A stretch of 64,000 nucleotides of DNA. It comes from Ascidia mentula. Its lineage: Eukaryota; Chordata; Ascidiacea; Phlebobranchia; Ascidiidae. The translations under genes were made by a program, and so were the position numbers. A model generated the notes under the pieces. The model was not told the DNA's origin. It searched no databases and was given only the letters and a program-made list of their open reading frames with translations. The stretch covers positions 17,530,266-17,594,265 of the forward strand of contig OX387197.1 in the NCBI GenBank assembly GCA_947561715.1. The letters are read 5' to 3'. How positions within the stretch are numbered: position 1 is the first letter of the stretch; every line of letters begins with the position of its first letter. Shown here one piece after another: positions 44,653 to 56,741 of this stretch.

Positions 44653-47575
44653 ATGGAACTGAAGTCACTGCTTTCACGTGAGTTGAAGGAATTATGTCCG
44701 CACGGAACTGAAATTGATCCTGAAAAAACAGGAAAACTTTTGCATCAGTTAGGGTTAATTGAGAAACTCAAAACCCCGGACAAAATCAGTCTCGTTCAAA
44801 GCGTCGGTCTGATGACGTCAGCATTGATACGTATGCCTGACAACGCTGATTTTGTGCTGAAAGACCTCAATCTTCTGTGCGAACATATTATGGACTTGGC
44901 TGGATCAGCAAACCCAAGTGCCCAAGTGATTTCATGCGCAGTCGTTGCGGCTAAGTCGAAGATTGGAGTTTTTCGTGAGACCACAAAAGCTAAACTTGAA
45001 GCGCTGATGCTCCTTTCCGACGAGCCTGATGGCGATAGGATAAACCATGTTAAAATTGAAAGGATTGAACATGTTGTAGAAATACAGGAGTACGTAACAG
45101 AGATTTACACTGAAATCATGCAACTCGTGGCCAGACATGCGAAAAATATAATGAGAGATCCACCATGTAAGTTTGCGTTGGTAGCCATGGGGTCCAAAGC
45201 GCGAAATAACACCGTTTTCAGACATCGAAAGCGTCATACTTCTAGAGGATGGCTTTGTGGGGCGAAAGGAGTACTTTGAGTGGTTTGCAACTATCTTCCT
45301 AATGATTCTGGTTCGTCTGGGTGAGACAATACTACGTTTTTTGGACATTCCATGCTTAAGGGGGTGGTTTTATGACGCGTTCACGACATGTGGCATTTCG
45401 CCAGACGGATTCGCACCGGAGGCTAGCAAGCACCCATTAGGCAGGTGGGGATATACAGGAGAGCTGATCAAAACGGTCAGTGAGATGATCGCGTGTTTAA
45501 TACCAAGTAAAGATGATCACCATTTCGCAGACATGTTAACCAGAACTTGTTTTGTGTATGGAGATCGCAGCGTACACTGCAGCTACAGGGCAAAATTATT
45601 AGAGTTGCAAAGGAGTCAAACAGAGTTGCCCGATTACGTCTGGGAACAACTCACTAAGTACAACTTTGCAAACGCTCGCAGCACATTGACGTTCGACGTT
45701 AAGCGCTCTATATACCGCCAAAAATCACTTTCAGTGCAAGCCCTGGGTCGTTTGTATCGCTCCGAATATGTACCGAGCGTTGATATCGTGGCAGATTTGT
45801 TTCGACGTTCAATTCTTGACGAAAGCACGAAGGAGAAACTGAAGTTTGCCATCGCCATTGGTTGCGAAGCTCGTCTTAGAGCTTGTATGAAAACCACAGG
45901 ACAAAACGATATTCGCATTCACCGCATTTTTACGGAAGAAGATCACTCTTTGAATGAGTTTACAAAATACATCGGAGCGGGGACAATCGCTGACTGTCTA
46001 AACATTGCTTATACGCTTGAGCGTTGGTTGCTGCATACCTATCAGTCTAGGACAATTGCAGATCAATGCCATTTGGAAGTATCTCCGTGTAAAAAGGCGG
46101 TGGTTGCTTCTTACTTTGATGAAACCGTTGCAATGGAACAGATAGAAAAATGCAAACGAATTTCATTGTACCAAGTTGGTAACTCGTATCCGCGGTTGCT
46201 TTTTCCACTTCTTAACACTTTGTTACTCGGCAAAAAGCACAAGGAAGTAATACGAACATTTAGACGGGAGTTCTTGCTGTTAAAAGGACTGGAAATTATG
46301 GAACCGATATTTGATAGCGTCCTCATATACGTGCACAGCTTAATGGAAACGGATGATTACAAGCAAGCCATTAAGTGGTTGAGAAAGATGAACTTTTGGA
46401 ATCGCTTTGGATTGGCGAAGAGCATTCCAATGGATCTTGTTTGGAAAAATCTCGGTGTTTGTTTTTACTGGTTAAGACGGACGCATAGGGCCTTAAGGTA
46501 TTTTGAACGTGCAGAATTGGAAAAGCAGACAGATTACAGAGAGTTTTCCCAAAATTACCTTCAGTACCCTATTTGTTTATCAGAAATTGGAAGAAACGAA
46601 GAAGCCATGGAAAAGCTTGATGCAGTATTGGCCCGGCGCCTGGCGCTTCACGTGGATGAAACTTCTGACCTAGTGGTTCACAGGATCTGGCTAAACAAGG
46701 CGCAGACACTTTGTCGGTTGGGTAAAGCAGAAGAAGGGCTCCAGCTATAAGAGAGCATGGAGGTACGTTTCCGAGCATGCAAATCGCCTTGACGGGGATC
46801 GTATAATGATGCATCACTATTTGAAAATTAAGCTCTCATGCGTAAACGTGCTCAACAGATACGCGGAAGCATTTACGGTGGCACGGAGGTTACTTAAATG
46901 TTCCCTGCAGGACCAAATTGCTTTAGGAGAGCATATAAATACGAAGTACAAGAAATTGAGGACCTCTGCACTACAAAGAAAAATTGAAAAGTTGGTTACT
47001 ACACTGAACAACCGCAACGAACAAATAGATACTATTGAAGCGCGGTTAGCGGAAGAACTTGGTGTTAATGTGGCATTGGTGACATCAATGAGATACGAAC
47101 GCAACGAAAATTCTTTAGCATTTTGGATGCAAGTTGAATGCATATTACCCGCTATTGAACCAGACGAAACCCTTGCATGCGTTAATGGTGATGGTATCTA
47201 CGTTAAAAACAGACACATGCACGTAACTGGTCTTATAACAACGAAACTCTTTGTCTTACGTCGATTCGGAGAATGTGTTGTTCATGCTAAACGCTGCCTT
47301 GGATTTGCGCGAATAGCCAAAACAGATATGCCATTGGGCCTCTCCTCTGACTTAATCTACATAATTTCCAAGTGTTCTTATCAACTAAACAGATTGAAGG
47401 ACAGTCTCTCTGCCGCCGCAAGTGGTATAGAATTTTGCCAACAGTATTTATTGAACTGTGCGACTGCGCCGCTATTCATAGCCTTAAAAAAAGTTAAAAA
47501 ATAGAAGCATCGCACCCTTATCAACTTTGCTGCTCTTCATTTTTGCTTGCTGACAACGAAAGAGTCTTGCAGTGA
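44653..47575 (+). pseudogene. Nucleotidyltransferase-TPR gene, broken copy (B1)
   Basis: This is the copy-1 counterpart of the intact 983-codon gene at 57498. Comparison shows three length-changing differences: a 5-nt loss at about 45193, which destroys the GS of the catalytic motif and shifts the frame; a 2-nt loss at about 46748, which creates a stop; and a loss of about 22 nt near 47500 in the C-terminal part. Open segments of 208, 497 and 232 codons remain. Elsewhere the copy is close to B2, so it died recently, after the tandem duplication. A short N-terminal product is possible but would lack the whole active site. Confidence 0.9.
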
Positions 47576-47824
47576 CTTGTATGACAACAAATAGCCAAAC
47601 AACCCATTCTCATATCGTTTTTTCTTTTGCTGTAAACAATAGTTTTTCGGAGTGCTGTTATCTATAGCTACACATTTTGCGGAATGTCATTTAATCTTCA
47701 GCTTAAAGGCAATTTTGTCTAAATTCTGAACGAACTTTTTTACAAAACTGTATTTATTTCATCATTATATACAAATCAAAAACATGTTTTTCCGTCGGTA
47801 AAATAACAAAGTCAGAATATGATA

Positions 47825-48070
47825 TTAATCGATGTAAGTGGAAAGCAAACACAACAGGTTCAATAAAATATTTCGGAGAGGACGCTTAGCGCCTACAGTG
47901 CCGGAGTTTACGAAATCCAAATGGCCACTAGGACACCCAGTACGTCCGTGTTGATACTGATGGTGTAGCTCACCAAGGCCCGTATAACACATTTCATTGG
48001 GCGCTTTGGTAGATCTTGCATGTACAGAGTTTTGCATTATGGCTTCTAATGATATTTTCATACTCTGTTT
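47825..48070 (-). pseudogene. Relic of gene C (psi-C), copy 1
   Basis: On the - strand a degenerate version of the C-terminal third of gene C can be followed, ending in NILLNLLCLLSTY, where intact C has NILLNLLCLLYTY. The upstream transmembrane regions are missing. It lies just after B1. Confidence 0.75.
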
Positions 48071-48299
48071 TGAGTAAAAATCCGATATGCAAATTGAATC
48101 TTATCGGCCAGTATTGTGTTGATCGAGCTAGAATGGTAAGCAAAAGGCAAGACCAGTCCTGTGAATGTCATTTGGATAAAACAAAAGACAAGCTCATCTG
48201 CCGTCACAGGCATTTTATGATTCATTTTTTCTGTATTGATTCATAGTTATTCATTAAAAAACTGTAATCTATTTTGCTAAACAAATTTTTGCTGAAAAA

Positions 48300-48770
48300 G
48301 TTTGTTTGATTATTTCTTGTCAAAGCACCTTTCACCGCAAATTCACCACCTTTTCCAACCAACTCAACAACCACTGGCTCAGGTAGGTTTCATAAATGCA
48401 AGTTTCAGGCATAATTGCAATTTTTATAGATTTTTTCAAAGTTTTCGGACTTCTGTGAATTATCAATTAAATTACATTAAATTACAGGTGTGTGCACCGG
48501 AGAGCAAGCGGAATACCTTTTCCGCACCAAGAAATGGTACAGCGCCTTGTGAATCCACCGATTCCCGACTACCTACAATGTCTGACTACCTGGGTATCTT
48601 ATTTCTAGGGCTGCATGTGCGACTACAAAACATGATTGAACACTGAGCAACGATTTAACGCCAAAGGCTGTCCTTGTGGAGAGGAAAATTGATGTTTTGT
48701 AAGAATGCGTATTACTCGTGGATTAAGGTAGAATGTTGCGGGGGACACGGTTCTAATTGGAGTGGCTAAC
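48300..48770 (+). pseudogene. Relic of gene A (psi-A), copy 1
   Basis: A Ser/Thr/Pro exon (about 48329-48382, FPTNSTTGS) and a shortened six-Cys exon (from 48488, VCTGEQAEYLFRTKKWYS) follow in the order seen in gene A. The Cys exon is cut and has stops. The signal exon is absent. Confidence 0.8.
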
Positions 48771-48785
48771 AATCAGTCTTATTCG

Positions 48786-48900
48786 AATCGTCGGTCTGAT
48801 GACGTCAGCATTGATACGTATGCATGAAAACGCTCATTTTGTGCTGAAAGACCTCAATCTTCTATGCAAACTTCTTATGGACTTGGCTGGATCGATTTTT
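48786..48900 (+). pseudogene. Relic of gene B (psi-B), copy 1
   Basis: About 110 bases match codons near the start of gene B (GLMTSALIRM, HFVLKDLNLLC, MDLAGS). The rest of B is gone. With psi-C and psi-A it completes the remains of a second A-B-C set. Confidence 0.85.
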
Positions 48901-48986
48901 GGATAATATGCATAATTGATTTACATCAGTTTATTTTTCTCCTTCTCATCATAAAAATATTTTTTTAGCTTAGTACTTATCTACTA

Positions 48987-50060
48987 TTATGCCGACGGTG
49001 TAAATGGCCATACGATGCTTTTCCAATCAGTGTAAGTGTAAAGTAAACACAACAGGTTTAGTAAAATGTTACATTCGTAGAGGACGCTGAGCGCCACCAG
49101 CGGCATAGTTTGTGGAATCCAGATGGCCACCAGGGCACCCAGTACGTCTGTGCTGATACCAATAGTAGAACTTACCAAAGCCCTTTTCACACACTCCATC
49201 AAACGCTTGGCTGATCTTGCTTTTACAGAAGTGGTCACCGACGTTTCTGATGATTTCTTACTTCTGTTGTGGGTAAAAATCGGGTATACAAATAGAAATG
49301 TTAAACAGGCCTGCACTGTCATGGTCGAACATGCAAGGTAAACGAACGGCACGACCGGTTGAACCTTGAGTGTTTCGATGCGGGTAGCACAACCGTAATT
49401 TCCCACAGCATAATTCCTCCACCAAAGATGCAGGAAAAGGCAGGACGACAAGGTGATTATAATGAGAATGCACGTGAAGTAGCTGAAGGCCTGCAGCTTT
49501 CTGGAGCGAATATGACTGAGCAGCGAGTTACTGTAAAACGTCATTTGGCGGCACCACAAAAACATAAGACAGAAATGGATGGTTATTGCTGTTAGAATTA
49601 TCATTGTCTTAGCAAGAACGTCGCAAAATGCGTTGGAATTGGTTCCGAGAAACATAAGCATTTGCTCCTCTAGTATGCGGATAAAATTCGCGAAGTACCC
49701 GAGAAACAAGTAGAAATACATCCACCTGCACGGATGCTTCTTCCATACTTCGAAACTGGCCGGTTTTACTCTTGGTTCTCTGGAATTGCATGAATCAACT
49801 TTTGATGAGGAAATGACTGTGGCTTGGATGCTGTGACAATTTGACAGAGGAAGCAATCGTCTCGTCTGATCATTGGCATTGCGACGCAACTGCCTCAAGA
49901 TAAAGACAGTCACGCAGAACATTAAATATATTGATATGGTTGCCATGGTTAGAGATGCTGAAGCAACGCATACTCGCCAGATCAGGATTGAAGTGCTTGT
50001 GTTCTGTGACGTAAAACTTGTGGAAAGATTCATTGCAATCATTCGATATAATTGAAACAC
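48987..50060 (-). CDS. Single-exon seven-helix membrane protein (C1), orphan
   Basis: An uninterrupted 357-codon frame. The N-terminus has N-glycosylation sequons (NLSTSF, NTSTS) and no signal peptide. Seven hydrophobic segments are visible: about 28-53 (SLTMATISIYLMFCVTVFIL), 112-140 (WMYFYLFLGYFANFI), 148-172, 192-215 (FSYFTCILIIITLSSCLFL), 238-262, 290-312 and 320-345 (ALSVLYECNILLNLLCLLYT). The topology is that of a G-protein-coupled receptor, but I see no DRY or NPxxY motif and cannot name the class. Intact in both tandem copies (356 aa in copy 2). AATAAA on the - strand lies about 50 bases past the stop. It is divergent from A and B in orientation. Confidence 0.8.
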   Translation of the reverse strand: MFQLYRMIAMNLSTSFTSQNTSTSILIWRVCVASASLTMATISIYLMFCVTVFILRQLRRNANDQTRRLLPLSNCHSIQATVISSSKVDSCNSREPRVKPASFEVWKKHPCRWMYFYLFLGYFANFIRILEEQMLMFLGTNSNAFCDVLAKTMIILTAITIHFCLMFLWCRQMTFYSNSLLSHIRSRKLQAFSYFTCILIIITLSSCLFLHLWWRNYAVGNYGCATRIETLKVQPVVPFVYLACSTMTVQACLTFLFVYPIFTHNRSKKSSETSVTTSVKARSAKRLMECVKRALVSSTIGISTDVLGALVAIWIPQTMPLVALSVLYECNILLNLLCLLYTYTDWKSIVWPFTPSA

Positions 50061-51040
50061 CTACCCTACAACAATGACGTTAGACAACATTTTTAAACTT
50101 TGACAGCGCATTTTTAAATGCCTGAACGCAAAGCGGTACACCAGCAAAGCGGAACTGCAAACTTATCAAACCAGGTTCACATTGACTGATTATGTACTTT
50201 ATTTGTAATCGTTTTTACCAGTCAAGTCCCTATCCGTACACAACCACTCTCACCGTCTGCATTGAGAAAACCTTATACATCGAAACATTGTGCACTGTCT
50301 GCACCTTACTGATCATTTTGACTCATAAGCTTCTATATTGTTTGTTTCAGTTCTATTACCTCGCAAGTATCGAAAGTCAGTTTAAAACAGTAACAATTTG
50401 TCTTCAGGTCTGCGTGACGTCATGAAACCGGATACAGACATAAGCAACTTGCAGGCTACAAACCAATCAGCAATTACTTGCGAGTTATTGGAAAGTTCAC
50501 TTACATATTTTAATTCTGCGTGATTCATTACTTGTAGCAGTTATTTAGCTGTTTGCATAAATTCTTGACATTTCAGATTGAATTTCGACAGGACAGGGAG
50601 TTATTCATTCGTCCTTTTTTTCTTGCTTTATTTCAGATTTCTCCTGGCGTACAACAATCATTTTTAAAATGTCAGTGAATGACAATTCCGACATCATTTG
50701 ACCAGGAACACAACGTTTATCTTTCCGCTTCAAATCAATCTAAAATGCATAACGGTTCCTCCATGAATTTAATAATGAGGAAATTTGATTTTACCCGACA
50801 CAAATGTCTGTCATTCTTGTGTCAAAACCATCAAAGTATAGGTATTTTATCAGACATAGGCATAGAGACGTTTGTGTCTAAATTCCCAGTTCTTGAAGGA
50901 AGAAGCCATATGCCATATAGGTATTCACCTACGATTTAAACGATGTCCTGGCCGTCTTTCACCAATTGTGTATATGTGATTTGTTTGCTTTGGTCACAAT
51001 CAAAAATATTTATATCATAAATAGGTAAACATCACTTTAT
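50061..51040. other. Upstream flank of C1, with a doubtful small open frame
   Basis: The 86-codon open frame at 50679-50939 (MTIPTSFDQEHNVYLSASNQ) is also open in copy 2 at 63614-63874. The few differences between copies all change amino acids, so there is no sign of protein-level selection. I do not call a gene. The rest is featureless. Confidence 0.45.
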
Positions 51041-52443
51041 TATAAGCAATGTGGAGCCAATAATATGAATTTGTGTATAAGCTGCAGACAGATGGCCACT
51101 GTTTCGACCTAAAAGGTCTCATCAGTGCAGCTGGTGTGACTATTAGACGAACTTTGCAGACCAAACGGCCAAGCAAAGACTTCCACTTTGTGGTGACTAT
51201 ACAGTCACCGTCATCCGTTGGGCACCAAACTAGGTGCAACCTTACGGAGCAAACAAGGTGGAAACACTACGGCCAAGCAAGCTTAACCAATAGTGCCGTC
51301 AGGCCCCGTGTCACAATAATCATATGATAAGCAATGTGGAGCCAATAATATGAATTTGTGTATAAGCTGCAGACAGATGGCCACTGTTTCGACCTAAAAG
51401 GTCTCATCAGTGCAGCTGTTGCACCTAGTTTGGTGCCCAACGGATGACGGTGACTGTATAGTCACCACAAAGTGGAAGTCTTTGCTTGGCCGTTTGGTCT
51501 GCAAAGTTCGTCTAATAGTCACACCAGCTGCACTGATGAGACCTTTTAGGTCGAAACAGTGGCCATCTGTCTGCAGCTTATACACAAATTCATATTATTG
51601 GCTCCACATTGCTTTTCATATGATTATTGTGACACGGGGCCTAACGGCACTATTGGTTAAGCTTGCTTGGCCGTAGTGTTTCCACCTTGTTTGCTCCGTA
51701 AGGTTGCACCTAGTTTGGTGCCCAACGGATGACGGTGACTGTATAGTCACCACAAAGTGGAAGTCTTTGCTTGGCCGTTTGGTCTGCAAAGTTCGTCTAA
51801 TAGTCACACCAGCTGCACTGATGAGACCTTTTAGGTCGAAACAGTGGCCATCTGTCTGCAGCTTATACACAAATTCATATTATTGGCTCCACATTGCTTA
51901 TCATATGATTATTGTGACACGGGGCCTGACGGCACTATTGGTTAAGCTTGCTTGGCCGTAGTGTTTCCACCTTGTTTGCTCCGTAAGGTTGCACCTAGTT
52001 TGGTGCCCAACGGATGACGGTGACTGTATAGTCACCACAAAGTGGAAGTCTTTGCTTGGCCGTTTGGTCTGCAAATTTCGTCTAATAGTCACACCAGCTG
52101 CACTGATGAGACCTTTTAGGTCGAAACAGTGGCCATCTGTCTGCAGCTTATACACAAATTCATATTATTGGCTCCACATTGCTTATCATATGATTATTGT
52201 GACACGGGGCCTGACGGCACTATTGGTTAAGCTTGCTTGGCCGTAGTGTTTCCACCTTGTTTGCTCCGTAAGGTTGCACCTAGTTTGGTGCCCAACGGAT
52301 GACGGTGACTGTATAGTCACCACAAAGTGGAAGTCTTTGCTTGGCCGTTTGGTCTGCAAAGTTCGTCTAATAGTCACACCAGCTGCACTGATGAGACCTT
52401 TTAGGTCGAAACAGTGGCCATCTGTCTGCAGCTTATACACAAA
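51041..52443. mobile_element. Tandem/inverted array of a foldback-type repeat, 1.4 kb
   Basis: The 1403-bp block is bounded by 10-bp direct repeats (atcactttat, 51031-51040 and 52444-52453), and copy 2 has the corresponding uninterrupted site near 63970. Units of 285 bp follow head to tail (matching points 51704, 51989 and 52274). The first full unit (51041 to about 51328) and a partial unit to about 51418 run in the opposite direction to the rest, so the array is a large inverted repeat. Units hold 'gtttcgacctaaaaggtctc', 'tcagtgcagctggtgtgact' and a near palindrome 'ggtgactatacagtcacc'. Open frames in it repeat with the units and are not genes. Related to the foldback in gene 2. Confidence 0.88.
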
Positions 52444-52581
52444 ATCACTTTATTACTTTATATACAAACAAAATTAATTAAAACATCGTCAAAATTTTTA
52501 ACATGGATAACAAAGCAGCTTACACATGACAAAATGCGAACAAATGTACAATTGCGAAGGTTTGTTAAGTTGAACTGCAAC

Positions 52582-53324
52582 CTAGCTTCTAATATTCCAG
52601 CGACAAAATGGCCAAATGATGCTTTTCCAATTGGTGTAAGTGTAAAGCAAACACAACAGGTTCAGTAAAATATTACATTCGTAGAGAACGCTCAGCGCCA
52701 CCAGCGGCGTTGTTTGTGGAATCCAGATGGCCACTAGGGCACCCAAGGCGTCAGTGCTGACACCAATGGTGGAGCTAATCAAGGCACGTTTCACGCATTT
52801 CATTAAACGCCCGGCCGATTTCGCCTTCACGGAGTTGCGCATCTTCTCAGGACTTGAGCTTGCTTCAGGCTGAGTCTTCATGCTCATGTTGTGGGTCAGT
52901 ATCGGGTATATAAATAAAAATGTAAGACAGGCCTGCACCGCTATTGTGGAACTTGCCAGAAAAGCAAAAGGCACAACTGGTTGAACCTTCAGTGTTTCGA
53001 TTCGAGTGGCGCAACCGTAAACTCCCACAGCGTAATCCCTCCACCATATATGCAGAAAAAGAGCAGAAGAGACCGTACCAAGCATGAGGAAATACGTGAA
53101 GTAGCTAAAGGCCTGCAGCTTTTTGGACTAAGTAATGCATTGCTATATAACGCCACCTGGCGGCACCATAGGAACACGTGACATAAATGGATTGTTATTG
53201 CTGTAAGAACGATCATTGCCTTTCCTAGCGCATTGCAAGCAACGTCGGATCGTGTTCCGAGGAACAGCAACAGTGCCTCTCCCAGGACTCGCAGAAAGTT
53301 TATGAAGAACGCAAGGATCAGGAT
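52582..53324 (-). pseudogene. Truncated gene C paralogue (C') at the tandem junction
   Basis: On the - strand this encodes a diverged C protein from within the second helix (FFINFLRVLGEALLLFLGT) to the C-terminus (NILLNLLCLLYTYTNWKS). The 5' third is cut exactly where the second 13-kb unit begins. The frame also shifts once near 53120. The sequence differs from C1 far more than C1 from C2, so it is an older paralogue. A whole version may lie right of the window, in copy 2. Confidence 0.8.
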
Positions 53325-53702
53325 GACTTACGACGTCGATTGGGTGTGACTGAGAAAACAACGTTAACCTTTCAATCGTGTTTCGGGGTAAACGTTTTTC
53401 TTTTGAAAAAAGACTACTCTAGAGTTGCCTGCTAGACTATGACGTTGTCGAAGAAAAAGGTATCGCCGGAGAATAAAGGTCTAAGATTACAGCAGTTGGA
53501 TCGTGAGTTTAGTATTCAGGGAGTCAATTGCTTTAGTAATTATGTGCTTTGATTGGGAAAATCGTTAGTCAAAAGTAAGTACTGTATCCAAGCACAGTGC
53601 AACATTTTTACTTGTTGTTCTTAGTCCGTGTTTTTGTACTTTGTTAAGGTTTTCTGTAGGAATTATATCAAAATTTTGAGCACAACAGAACATACCATCG
53701 AC

Positions 53703-55614
53703 ATGCAGCGACTTCTCATAGCGGTTTCTTTGGTTCAGGTGCTGTTTCAGTTTGCTGGTAAGTGCAGTTATAAGATTCGAGTTGCAGAACATAACAAAAT
53801 TGAGTTAGTCGAATGTGTAACCTAATTAATATTGATATATACATATATATGTAAGTAACTTTGAAATCTTGTTGACTATACCAAAAATACTTTTATTTTG
53901 TTTTCTAGTGTCATCAGATGTTCACCTCAGTAAGTATTTGTTGCATGTTATATACTTGAACGTCACTTGCGCTTCTGTATTGCATAATAGTATTTCAAAT
54001 AGCATAAACATGTTTACGAAATGTGCAACTTTAAATCAACCCAGACCTTACCTGGGCTTATTCTCGAAACGTATAATGGTGCTTATTGCCAAACAGGACA
54101 ACACACATAAACCACATACTCAATAATGTTTAAACTAAGGTGCAGATACAACCATCTTATCGCTTTATTAAGACGCATATATGTACAGGTGCGTGACCTT
54201 TGATGGTTGTGTCATATTCGCAGATAGCCAGGCAATAACATGCACATTGTTGTATCCCGCTTGGATAAAAAACAAGTACAAAACCTAGGAGACATACCTA
54301 GGTGAAACACAAATGCTAAGCAGCTGCCTAAAAACCATAAGTGCCGCCAAGTTCTGTGACACGAAAAGCGTGTTTTCCTTTCAGCAATAAAGCCAATATT
54401 GTGAAATAATCTGCAAACACTGCTTCGCCTATTCGGTCTCGTAGGTGAAGCGTGTCTGGTAACGAACAATATATCTTTGAAACAGTTTGTAGCTGTGTCC
54501 CCGAAATACGCATGTAAATTACTCCAACACAGATATTACAGCAAACGCAACGGGAAGTCCTCTAACGGATAATTCAACTTCTGATTTACCTCCATCCACA
54601 ACAGGAAGAACCCACATTAACACAACCACCCCAACAGGAACACCATTCAGTACGTCCAGATCATGTGTACAATAAATTTCAGCCAAGTACAATAAATATC
54701 AGTATGCGGTAATAATGTCGTTTATTTGAAAAAAATTTTTGCTGAACCAATTTTAACAGAAAAAGTTTATTTGAGTATTTTTTGTCACAGCAAGCTCTTT
54801 TACCACAACTTTACCACCCTTTCCAACTAATTCAACTACTGGCCCAGGTAAGTTTCTTATTCCATTTCGAAATGCAATTGCCGGACAATGAGCGCGAGGT
54901 AGATTTACTGCACGCAAAAAGTATTGACGTTCAGTATATTATAATGCCAGAGTAGTAACAAATATTTCCAATGCTTCGCAATTTGGGATCTTCTGCTCCA
55001 TAGGTAAGATATATAAGAATTTACCGAATAGTGTACATATCACAAAACGATTTATGACATAAACAAATAATTTGTTAGCAGTGCGGCGCTACTATCTTTA
55101 CGTTTATCGTATTTATCAGTTATACCGTGTGGCCAAATGTGTGTCCCGGGCATAATTTCAATTTACATCGATTTTGTGAAAGCTTTCGGACTTCTGTGAA
55201 TTATCAATTAAATTACATTAAATTCCAGGTGTGTGCACCAGAGAGCAAGCGGAATACCTTTTCCGCACCCAGAAATGGCACAGCGCCTTGTTGGAATGGC
55301 AATCCTCCCTACACAGTTGGTCCACATGTCCGACCCGAGGTTGCCCTGAGATCCATCGACTCCCGGTGCACATTAACTACCTACAACGTCTGGCTACCTG
55401 GGTATCTTATTTCGAGGGCTGGTTGTGCGACTACAGAGCATGGATGAACACTGAGCAACGATTTACCGCCAAAGGCTGCCCCATGCTTGTGCGACGCAAG
55501 TACTTCGATCTTTTGTCCTTGTGGAGGGGCAAAGTGATGTATTATAAGGATGCGTATTACTCGTGGATTAAAGTAGAATGTGGCGGGGGCCACGGTACTA
55601 ATTGGGATGGCTAA
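53703..55614 (+). CDS. Secreted Ser/Thr-rich protein with six-Cys domain (A2)
   Basis: Exons: 53703-53757, 53909-53929, 54533-54649, 54791-54847, 55229-55614; 211 residues, the same length and junctions as A1. Signal peptide identical in the first 18 residues. The stalk has a few replacements (NITAN for NISAN, TTTPTG for TTSSTG) and the six-Cys domain is nearly unchanged. Both copies thus appear intact. It lies upstream of the intact B2 on the same strand, about 1.9 kb away, too far for an operon. Confidence 0.82.
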
Positions 55615-55764
55615 AAAGGATATTTACTAACTTTTCGACTTGTGCATTGATTATCTTTCACACCACTAACATCGCGATATGTAGTTGCGTATTAATTGTT
55701 TTTATAGAACTGACACACCGTAGTTTCTACATTTTTTTTATTTTTATTAACTGTGCTAACCCGC

Positions 55765-55992
55765 AGATATCCTTGTGGAGAGGCAAAGTGATTTTTTATT
55801 GCATAAACGCGAAGTGGCGCAAAAAATTTGTTGCCTGTTTAAATGGGGAAAGCAAAATAGATTTATTGAGTCCACTGCAAGAAACACGTTTAATGTTGCG
55901 AAATAAGAAAACTTTTATAATGTTACATATTGCTCATGGATTCATAAAGAATGCGCTGGGTGACTCGATTCTAGTTGGATTGGCTAACAAGT
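55765..55992 (+). pseudogene. Relics of extra last-exon copies of gene A, copy 2
   Basis: Short remnants matching those at 42690-43142 but with a further internal deletion: a piece with 'tccttgtggagaggcaaagt' and a decayed piece near 55925-55990 encoding YCSWI-like sequence in relic form. Confidence 0.6.
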
Positions 55993-56447
55993 ATTTTTAC
56001 TAACTTTTCGACTTACCTTGATTTTGTTGCACCACTAACATCTGGATTTGCAGTGGCGTATTAATTGTTTTTTTCACTCACATACCGTAGTTTCCTTACC
56101 TGTTACTCCACATGGAACAACTTTTATGTATGTTTTGAAATGTGGTAACAAGCGGATTAAGGCAAACGGTTTTATAACAATACAGAATTTACCGTATTTG
56201 GCTGTGTGCGATTTGAGGAGCTAATTTAGATTGATTGTGTTTGCAATACCAATCCAATGTTTGAAAATGGCCGGAGTCCTGTAAGAAACGTGCGCAACTT
56301 GCTTAAAAATAATGATAGATATGTGAGAATTTACCACGCGAAGTGTGACTCTTTTCTACTTATGTTTTCGTTGATTAATGGCCAACAAAAACGTTTGATT
56401 GAGTAAACGAAAAAAAACAAACTCAATTTAAGCTCACATATCGCGTC

Positions 56448-56741
56448 ATGGAACAATGCAAAACCGTAACCACAGTGTTTAATGTCAGAAGGTTAGGCCC
56501 ACCGACCATGTCTGAGTGCGAAACAAGCAAAATTGACGTTGGCGTCATCGTTGACGGAATTTGCCGTCAAGTGAAGTCACGCGATGTGCATTTGTGTGCA
56601 TCAAAGGGTGGTAAAGTGCTGGTCGGGTTGTCAAAACATAAATTTTCTGATTTGCTCACAGGGAATAATCGACATGAAGTTTTTGTCTCCAATGCGAAAT
56701 CCCTAATGTTCCAAATTATGTCACATTTATGGCCAAAATAG
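56448..56741 (+). CDS. Possible small gene or exon D2 (97 aa), uncertain
   Basis: Counterpart of the 102-codon frame at 43598. No recognised family, and amino-acid-changing differences between the copies are common. The reading frame may persist only because the copies are young. Confidence 0.25.
   Translation: MEQCKTVTTVFNVRRLGPPTMSECETSKIDVGVIVDGICRQVKSRDVHLCASKGGKVLVGLSKHKFSDLLTGNNRHEVFVSNAKSLMFQIMSHLWPK

Larger units (their letters stand above)
40204..53324. repeat. Tandem 13.1-kb segmental duplication, copy 1
   Basis: Starting at 'gacgtcgatggggtgtgact' (about 40214), sequence identical in order and nearly identical in base content restarts at about 53335. Copy 1 holds A1, broken B1, relics of C, A and B, intact C1, a foldback array absent from copy 2, and the cut gene C'. 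Differences are scattered substitutions and small indels, a few percent by eye. Confidence 0.92.

Noticed and set aside
45257-46750. Independent 497-codon gene inside B1
   Set aside because: It is simply the middle part of the broken nucleotidyltransferase-TPR gene after a frameshift, as comparison with the intact copy shows.
50679-50939. 86-codon frame kept in both tandem copies
   Set aside because: The few differences between copies all change residues, and no family or exon signals are visible. Retention is explained by the youth of the duplication.
51394-52440. Repeated 84-85 codon frames on both strands at 51-52.4 kb
   Set aside because: They recur with the 285-bp non-coding repeat unit and exist on both strands of it.
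51041-52443. CRISPR-like regular array
   Set aside because: Units are 285 bp, contiguous without spacers, and lie in a eukaryotic genome.
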